IMG/VR virus record: IMGVR_UViG_3300025071_000016
Coordinates: 1 to 43,995 of that record
DNA length: 43,995 nucleotides
Strand: one strand, 5' to 3'
From: a virus
Shown here: piece after piece, positions 1 to 8,500 of the stretch
How the letters are laid out: each line of letters starts with the position of its first letter
How positions within the stretch are numbered: the stretch's first letter is position 1
Program-made: the position numbers and the translations under genes
The notes under the pieces: model-generated
What the model saw: only the letters and a program-made list of their open reading frames with translations
Told to the model about the DNA's origin: nothing
Databases searched by the model: none

Positions 1-2
1 AC

Positions 3-2381
3 ATGGCAGTTACGTCTGACTCAGCTCGTATACTACGTGTGCCGGGGACTAACAACTTTAAACTTGGGGTGGATAAACCTAGACCAGTAAAAATTCTTAA
101 AGCTAGTAATGATCGGTTTAACTTTGAGGAGTTAGAGCAGTGGGTGTCTAGTAAGGTGGTTACTAAATGGCAGGCTCCACAACAAAAAGTTAACGGCACA
201 TCTTCTGAAAGAGTTAAAGAGTTAATTGAAACTACGGAAATAGTTTTTAAAACAATCATTGATAAGTCAATGAAAGATAGTGGCTGTGGACAATTAAGAT
301 ACTTTATTGAGAACGCCCATGAACAAAACATGGAGCCGTTATGGAGAGCTATGTTGTCATTAGCTCAACCATGTGTTGATGCAGATGAGCAGACTATGTG
401 GTTGACTAAGCTACATCCATATGAGCCAGAGAGAATGCACGAGAAGTTAGCGCAGATTAAAGGCCCATACTCCTGTGTAAAGATTGATAGTGCGAACCCC
501 GGTGTCTGTGATAAGTGTAAACATGTATCAAAGATTACTAATCCTTTAATTCTAGGCAGACGTGCTAAGACATCTACGAAACAAATAGAAGTAGTTGTAG
601 AAAAAAATCCTAATGCCCCTGTTAAACGCCCTGTACCTCCACGTCCTTTCTCATACGGTGCAAAGGGTGGAGTTTATATGGATAAAGAATTAGTAGACTC
701 TGATGGCACTAAGACAACTCAACAGATAATGATCTTGTCATATGACTTATTCGTAGTAGATATTCTTCAACATGAATCAGAACACATAGTTCATATGGTT
801 GCAGCTAGACCAGAGAGAAGTGTGGCAGTTACGCTACCGCAACGTGCGGTTGTTTCTAAAGATGAAACAGTAAAAGTGTTGGCACAACAAAACATCATTG
901 CATCCTACGGACAGGGTAATGATAAAAACTTATTTGCTTATGTTCGTGCATGTGTAGAAGAAGCATCAGTGCAACGAGGTGCAGTAAAAGTGCCGTCTAG
1001 TTATGGGTGGCAGGATAATAACTCGTTTGTTTTTAATGAGCAGATATATACAGCTAGTCGGCCAGACCCTAGACATGTACCCATGCGAGGGCTACATAAC
1101 TTAAACTCAGCTTGTTCTCCTGCAGGTAGCCTAGACAAGTGGGTATCTATAGTGAACATGATAAAAGCAAAAGAATTATATGGGGTGTTATGTATGTCAC
1201 TCATAGGCTTTGGCTCTCCTCTTATGAGATTCACAGGCTTTGATGGAATCACATGGCACTTAGGATCAAGTGCTTCTGGAACTGGTAAGACTTTAGCTCT
1301 TGAACTAGCATCTTCAGTATGGGGGCATCCTACTAGGTATAGGGTGGGTAAGAATACATCAGACGTAGCTATGCAACAGCGTCTAGGTTTACTAAATAGT
1401 TTGCCACTTATATCAGATGAGATAACAAGTAAGAATAGAAAAGACTTTGAGTGGTTTCCTGCGTTTGTATTTGATATGGCAGAGGGTCAAGGTAAACAAC
1501 GAATGGAGGCAGGGGCTAACAAAGAACGAGAGAACACAACCTTCTGGGAATCAATGGCGCTACTGTCTTCTAACACACACGTTACAGATTACTTATCAGG
1601 CGCTCGTAAGCACTCATCTCAAGGAGAAATACTGCGAGTCTTAGAGTGGAAACCTACAGAAAAAATATCATGGGCTGAGGGAGAAACAGATCAAATATCA
1701 GCACTTAAATCTAACTATGGTGTTGCAGGACATAAGTTTGCTGCATGGTTGGTTAATAATATAGATACGGCAAAGAGTATAGTAGCAAAAGTTAAGGACA
1801 AATTAAAAGTAGAGTTTGAGTTTTCAGATGATGAACGCTACTGGTTAGCAGGCTGTAGTGCATTAGTAGCAGGGGGCATACTAGCAGGCAGTAAACATGC
1901 AGGCATAATTGATTACCCGATACAAGGCATAGTTGAGATACTGAAAAGCATAATCACAGAATCTCGTAAAGCTGTTAAAGATAATGTACGAACTGCAGAT
2001 GATGTATTGAATACTTATATCAGAGAATACTACGGTAAGTTTGTCATTGTTAGAAAGAGTGAGAATAATCTTGTATCTTCATTCGGTAGTGAGGGGGTAA
2101 TAGATCAGACTATAACTCGTAGTGAGATCTTTGGTAGGGTAGAGCATGGCATGTCACCGGGGTATATAGATTTTTATTTAGAAGAGCAACTGCTAAAGAA
2201 GTATTGTTCTAGTATGAGCTTTGGATACTCTGACTTTAAGAATCAAATTGAAAAGAAGTATCGAGTGTCGTACAAGAAAAAAGATATGTTAGCAAAAACA
2301 AAGGGGCCAACCATGCGTGTGAACGCAATGCAGATATCCAGAAAGGAAGATGAAGATTCAATACCCGTGGAAGAAACTTAA
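3..2381 (+). CDS. DUF927-type primase-helicase (5' partial)
   Basis: Replicative primase-helicase that would unwind and prime phage DNA. The visible protein (792 aa) opens with a segment like the end of a primase-polymerase domain (RILRVPGTNNFK, then KPRPVKIL). A Cys-rich stretch follows at about residues 157-175 (SC..., C-x2-C). The C-terminal half is a DUF927-like P-loop ATPase: Walker A GSSASGTGKT at residues 421-430, a Walker B-like LISDE about 45 residues later, and a sensor-like LLSSNTHV. Because the first residues already resemble the middle of a domain, the Met at position 3 is probably internal and the gene starts left of the window. It overlaps the next small gene by 32 bp. The domain assignment is from motif recognition; the N-terminal catalytic residues are not visible. 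Confidence 0.85.
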   Translation: MAVTSDSARILRVPGTNNFKLGVDKPRPVKILKASNDRFNFEELEQWVSSKVVTKWQAPQQKVNGTSSERVKELIETTEIVFKTIIDKSMKDSGCGQLRYFIENAHEQNMEPLWRAMLSLAQPCVDADEQTMWLTKLHPYEPERMHEKLAQIKGPYSCVKIDSANPGVCDKCKHVSKITNPLILGRRAKTSTKQIEVVVEKNPNAPVKRPVPPRPFSYGAKGGVYMDKELVDSDGTKTTQQIMILSYDLFVVDILQHESEHIVHMVAARPERSVAVTLPQRAVVSKDETVKVLAQQNIIASYGQGNDKNLFAYVRACVEEASVQRGAVKVPSSYGWQDNNSFVFNEQIYTASRPDPRHVPMRGLHNLNSACSPAGSLDKWVSIVNMIKAKELYGVLCMSLIGFGSPLMRFTGFDGITWHLGSSASGTGKTLALELASSVWGHPTRYRVGKNTSDVAMQQRLGLLNSLPLISDEITSKNRKDFEWFPAFVFDMAEGQGKQRMEAGANKERENTTFWESMALLSSNTHVTDYLSGARKHSSQGEILRVLEWKPTEKISWAEGETDQISALKSNYGVAGHKFAAWLVNNIDTAKSIVAKVKDKLKVEFEFSDDERYWLAGCSALVAGGILAGSKHAGIIDYPIQGIVEILKSIITESRKAVKDNVRTADDVLNTYIREYYGKFVIVRKSENNLVSSFGSEGVIDQTITRSEIFGRVEHGMSPGYIDFYLEEQLLKKYCSSMSFGYSDFKNQIEKKYRVSYKKKDMLAKTKGPTMRVNAMQISRKEDEDSIPVEET

Positions 2382-2541
2382 AAAGGGGCAAGGATTTTTT
2401 GTCCCTTGTTTAGATACGCAAAAGGTTTATGAGGAAGGATTAAAAGCTGCGGTGTCTCAAAAAGTATTAAAAGCTAGGGCTAGTATAGGAATTAAAAATC
2501 AATTGCTAGGGGTTCTTTTTTACTTTGTTGATAATAATTAG
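2350..2541 (+). CDS. Conserved small phage protein, 63 aa
   Basis: A short protein starting inside the 3' end of the primase-helicase in another frame, so probably translationally coupled to it. The pattern W-K-K-L-K-K-G-Q-G-F-F-V-P-C-L-D near the N-terminus, then EEGLKAA, then GVLFYF at the C-terminus, resembles a small conserved family found beside phage replication genes. No catalytic motif is visible and the function is unknown. Its last 50 bp overlap tail-to-tail with the end of the giant minus-strand gene, so the two convergent modules meet without any spacer. Confidence 0.7.
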   Translation: MKIQYPWKKLKKGQGFFVPCLDTQKVYEEGLKAAVSQKVLKARASIGIKNQLLGVLFYFVDNN

Positions 2542-5500
2542 CGTAATCTTTTAATAATTTTTTTAGATCTTTTAAGTCGCGTTCTTTTTGTTCTTTAGGT
2601 AACTCAGGGTCTTCTCTAACTCGTCTAATTTCTTTTTGTATCTCCCCTGCGCTTTTTCTAAACACAGCCCCTGCTTTTCCTAGTAAATAATCTACTTCGT
2701 TATCTTTATAAAACTTAAATGCTTCTTTATCTCTACCTTCGTCTATTAATTTTTTATAGGTCTTAACAATTTTGTCAGTTTCTATTGCAGTTTGATATGC
2801 TCCGTTAACTATACCGCCAGCACTATCTGGTTGAAATAATCCTCCAATAAAAGGAGCATTAGCAATAGAGCCATCCGGTTTTATAATATCTTTTTCAAGC
2901 ACAGGGTTTAATAGTTTTAATAAACTTATTCCTAACCCCCCAGTAAATCCACGAAATAAAGTTTCAATTTGAATAGGAGAAACTCCCAACACCTCAGTTA
3001 ATTGTCCTGCTTGTTTAAGAGCTTCTGGGGTAGATGAAGAATATCTTTCAGACGGAATTAAAGTTTTCATACGAGGGCTTTCAATCGGCGCCTGCGTAAA
3101 GAAAGAATAATTTGTAGCAAGTTCTACAAAAGGTTTTACCCCTGTTGGCAAGTCTGGTACTGGAACTAATCCTGCGCCCGGGTTAACTAAAGGCATACTT
3201 CGTAAGAACATGTCATATAATTCTTTTAAAGTTTTGGACGCATCTCTATCAGAGAACGCCATGTTGTACACACCTTCAGGAAGAGCTTTACCAATGAATC
3301 CAACTTCAAATGGAATAGGTACTCGTAACGCAGTACCCCCTATAGGAATAAACCAATTACTAAGACGTTGTGCAGGAGTAGCATCTTTGTAAAGATCTTC
3401 ATCTTCCATCATCTGAGTGTATGAAAGAGTCATAGCAGCCATCATAATTAAACGTGAGTACAGTTTTCTTTTAACTTTTAGTCTTTGAGAAGCTGGCATG
3501 TCTCCTTTAAATGCTCTGTAGATAACGTCAATACCTTGAATGTTTGCATTAAAAAATGTAATTAAAGTATTAAGGTGCATCATAGTAGGAGATAGCCCAC
3601 GTCGGCTAAAGTTCATAGCTTCTAACGCACCAAACGTAGCTTCTCTTTCTGATAGTCCTTGTTGTAAAAACGAGTTGTACATTGACACTCGTGTAGCACC
3701 ATCACCTTTCATAGCTAAAGAATCTAACTTAGCAAGACTTGATGCCCAATTACTTTTGCCTGAAGTAATTTGCAAAAGAATTTTTTGCATGTCATCAGAG
3801 GCTCCAGATAAAACCTGACCTCCAATAACACCTCGTTTTTGTAAGCTGCCAAAAGCGCCATCTCTATTTGCACGAGTTAACTCTCTTAACGTATCAACAA
3901 CAGGCGTAAAGTTTGCACCTGTAGTCATAACAGCCGCCATAGAATCACGATAGATTTGTCTGACTGCGTAGTCTGGAGAACGAGTAACAAACTTTCTTAG
4001 CCAGTTAGCAGGCATACCTAGTAATCGAATAGCCGTTGGAATAGATGCTTGGATACCATGTAAACCTTCTACTACTAACTCTGTGGGTATGTCTCCAAAC
4101 AACATCTCTTTATTTTCAGTATTAACAACAGCCGAAAAATCTTCTCCATTTATTTTAAATCTAATAGTAGAGCGATCAGCTTTTCCAGTGCCTTTAGATA
4201 TTGTAGCAACACCTAAATCTTTAAATACAAAAGCAGTGTTTCGAGTAGCTAAATTTTTTAAAGCCATGTCAGTTAAAAGATTTGTATTTCGTAAAGCAGA
4301 ATCAAATACAGTAAATACTTTTTGCTGACCTCCTATTAATTCTTTAAGGTATGGTTGACTTGTAAGATCTCCTACTCTAAATGGTTTTTCTCCTTGTATA
4401 TTTAACATAACGCTATCGCCATCTGAACGATAGAAAGGCACATAATCATTTGTAAGTTTTAATTTCTCACCTATGTTCTTACCCATAGCGCCAGTAGAAA
4501 TTAAAAAGTCAATCAACCCTTTGTTGTATTCGTTGTAAATCTTTCTTGCATTTTGAAATGACTTATTAGAATCTCCAAACTGTTCAGCGGCTGCTAACTC
4601 AGCGTCTGTAATCCTGCCTTCTAAATCTAATACTTTTTTACCTACACGTTTTGCACGTTTTGCTAGTAGGTATAGAGTAAACTGAGCTTCTGTTGCTTTA
4701 TCATTTCCAATATTTGCACCACGCAATGCTTCAGCTACCTGTTTTAAACTAGCACCGGGAGTAGATTCAATAATGCGTTCTTCCTTATTGTCAGGACGTT
4801 TTACTTTTTTAAGAGACAGTGGCCCTGATGTAGCTACTTCTGCTATAAAACTATTTCGTTGATCTGACATTCTATTAAAGTACATTACGTCCATTGCTTT
4901 AACAGAATCTATAATATTTTTTTCTGCACCTTTTTTAATAAGGGCTTCAGTAGCACCAAACCTATCAAAATATTTTACTCGACCTGCTAGTCCTAAATTT
5001 TCTGCTTTTATTCTCTGTGCAGCAGGAGTACCCAAATCAATAATTCTTTCTGCTGCACCTTGTAACTCTGTAGGCACATCATTGTTATATTTAGCAGGAG
5101 TAATTCTAAAAGAAACATCACCTCGTGCATCTACTTTTGCCATAGGTTTGCCAGCATTAAAGTTTGCTTCGGCTTGTTTAAGTAAATAAAATATATCCGA
5201 CGTTGACATCTTGTTAGCGTCTAACAATCCAATCTTTTTAAACGCCGCCCTAATAGCGCCTACTAACTCTTGCAACCAACGCTTTGCAGTTTGTAAAAAT
5301 GACGCATCAACTTTTTTCTCTGCAGTAAATGCTATTATTTCTTTTAGCATTAACATTTTAGCGTTGTCAGTAGAGCCATTCTTACCCATTAGTGCGTAGG
5401 CTTCATGCTCTAACCCTTGCAAGTTTAATTTATCTGCTAGGGTATAAACATTTCCGTATTGATTCTCTACTTGTTTTAAAAGTTTCTTCATTCCGTTCTG

Positions 5501-8500
5501 GCCTAGAACAGACTCAACGCTGTAGTGTCCAATTAACTCATGCGCTAAAGTTTTTTCTAAATCAATCATACTAGAATGATTATCAACTACGATAAATACA
5601 GAGCCATCAGGTAGAACGCCACCTTTAATTTGATTTTTATACGACTCTAATCCTTTTGCTTGTATATCTTTTTTTACATTATCAGGCAAAGCATCGAATG
5701 TTTTATAGTAATTAAAATTTATATCCGCAGCAGTTGCTTTTTCTTTAGTAGTTTTTAAACGCTCAACAGCAGCATTAACATCGAGTTCTCCTGATGCAGC
5801 AGACTCACTAATTCTGTAATCAAAACCATCTCTATTAAAAGTTTTACCTTCTATAAAAGATCCAACAGTTCCTAATAAATCAAATGCTTGTTTGTCTGTA
5901 AAAGTTTTTTGTTGATTAATAGAAAAATCTGGATTACGAAATTCGTCTGGCTTAACGGTTCGTTTTCGTAGGTTTTTTACATTAGGCAGTTCTGGTTTAT
6001 CAAGAAGAATACCTCCTAAATTTGATAATTCATCTCGTTTTGCTTTTTGTAAATTGTTATTAAGAAATTTTATTCTATCTAAAGTGTTTAAATAAGTTTG
6101 TAAATCAAACGCTAAATCAATATTTTTTTTAGCGTAATTTTCAGATACGATTTTAAAATTTTTACCAACCGTTTTGTCTTTTGTAAACTTAGTAAGACGT
6201 ATAACCTCTTTTATTGTTTCTTCTATTTCAGGTCGTGTAATAGCCCCAAGGTTTAATTTGCTTCTTAAATTATTAGCTTGAGCATATCTATTTTTAAGTA
6301 TCTTTTTTAAAGAATTAAATTTTGGTTGAACATCTTTAGCTTCGCTTAGTATAGCTAAGTCTGTAAGATCGTTTTCTAACGATTCAATTTCTTCATTTAA
6401 GTCTAAACGCTTTTGTTTGTTTTTTTCTCCTTTGGTTTGTTTAAGTTCTGTTTTTTTACTTATTAATTTTTCTTCTACAGCTTGAATTTTTTTATCAACA
6501 TTTGCAGGATTAACAAAAAGTTTACTAATAGCAGTAGTGCTTAATGTTGTAGGAGTAACAGTTGATTGTTCAGGATTGCCAAACAAGTCAATTCCCTTTC
6601 CTACATCTTCACTTACAAATGCTAATGCTTTTTGTGTTTTTTTAATATCTGCTAACTCTTTTTTATACTGAGTCTTTAATTTATTTGTAAGTTTTTTGCC
6701 TGCAGTATCTACATTTGATTCTAATATTTTTTCTATTGCGTTAATTCTAGTATCTGCTTCTTGTTTTTCTTTTCTCAATTCAGGAGTTGCTTCAAGTAAA
6801 TCTGGCATTCCTGAAAGATTATCAACAGCTTTTATTTCTGCAATTGTAAATCTAGCAACAGGAGATTTTGTAAGTTCTTGAAAATTATTTTTTAGTATAC
6901 CTCTTTCAGTTTTTTTATTATCTAACTTATCTTCTAAATTAGCTTTTAATTTTTTTGTAATTTTTGGAGCTTCTAATTCTTTTTCTATATTTGTAATTTC
7001 TTCTTCTACTTTTGCAAGTTCAGGCTTAAGAGCTTTAATTTTTTCTGCTTTATCTTTGTCAGCTTGTTTTCTAAAGTCTGATTTTCCCTTTTTATCTCTT
7101 TGTAATGCAGCTCTATATGCTAAATCATCACTAAGTTGTACCACTTCTTGTTTTATTTTAGAGCTTCCACTAGGATCAAGTTCATCTGCAATATCAGTTC
7201 GTGCTTGTCTAGTTACAGGAGTAATTTTCCTGCCGGGTAAAGACTTACGAAGTTCTTCAGGTGCTGCTTTTACTTTTGCAGCTTCTGCTTTTTCTGCTGC
7301 AACTTTTTTAGCTTCTTTTCTTTCTGCTAAAAGTTTTTTTGTTTCAGCATTTTTTTTATTTTCTCTATCTTTTAATTGTTCTACAGCTAATTTTTTAGCT
7401 TCACGAACAGCGTCTTCTTTTTCTTCTTTTGTAACATCAGATAAGTTATTTATTTGATTTTCTATTGCAACTTCTCTTTTAATAATATTAAATTTTTTCT
7501 TATCTAATTTAGTAAGTTCTGCTTCAACAAAAGTTTTAATTTGTTTTGTATATTTTTCAATGTCTTTATTTAATTTGTTAATTCTTGCTTGAGGAATATC
7601 AGGTTTATTAACTTGTTCTTCTGCTGCTTTAAGTTTAGCTTGCACTCGTCCAATAGGAGAAGTTGGTATAAAAGGTTGGGTTTTTTTGTTTAATGCTTCT
7701 ACTAAAAATGTTTGGTCAAAGCCTTTATCAAGTTCAACAAATTCAGTTAATGGTTTTATTTCTAAAATTTGTCTAGCAACATCTGTTCTATCATCTACTA
7801 CTTTTTTTAATTCTTTTTGAAGTCTACCAAGTTTTACATTACGTGCTTCGGGTTGTTTAAAAGAAGCAAATTCTAATTGTCCTTCAGGCACATCACTAGA
7901 AGGACGTCTTTTTGTAACAGGTTTTACATCTTCTTTTTTTTGTAATTCTTGTAGAGCTTTTGGCGTTTGTCCTATAAGTCCAAATACTTGTCTAACATTT
8001 CTACTTGTTGCAGCTTCTTCTTTTAATTGATTTATTGATTCTGTTAAAACTTCTAAGGCTTGTTTAGGATTGCCAAACGGTCGTTGCTCAAGAGGTCTTA
8101 CATCTTTATAAACAGTTTTTGCTTCTGCTATTAATTTAGTTCCCCGTGTTTGTGCAGGTTGTAATGTAACAAGAACTTTTTCTTTAGATGCTAGTTGTCT
8201 ATTATAAATTTCATCTAAAATTTCATTAACTTTATTTCTAACTTCTGTAGTTTCGTTATTTGTTAATAGTTTAATGTTATCTCTTTTCCTACGCAAAGCA
8301 ACTTCATCTACTAAACTATTTAAAAAGTTTTCACGGTTTGTATTAATTTTTTTAATTAACCCTTCACGAGTAAAACTAGCTCCCACTCTTCTATTTTCAT
8401 TAGGGCTATCAAGATATGTCGTAGTTCTTAAATCATTAAGTAATTCATTAAACTGAGTGAAAGAAAGATCGCCAGCACTTCGTTCTCTTTCTATGCCTTG

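Noticed and set aside
7056-7457. 133-aa plus-strand open frame inside the giant gene
   Set aside because: Ser/Phe/Ala-rich shadow of the Lys/Ala/Glu-rich coiled coil; no ribosome site and antisense to a well-supported gene.
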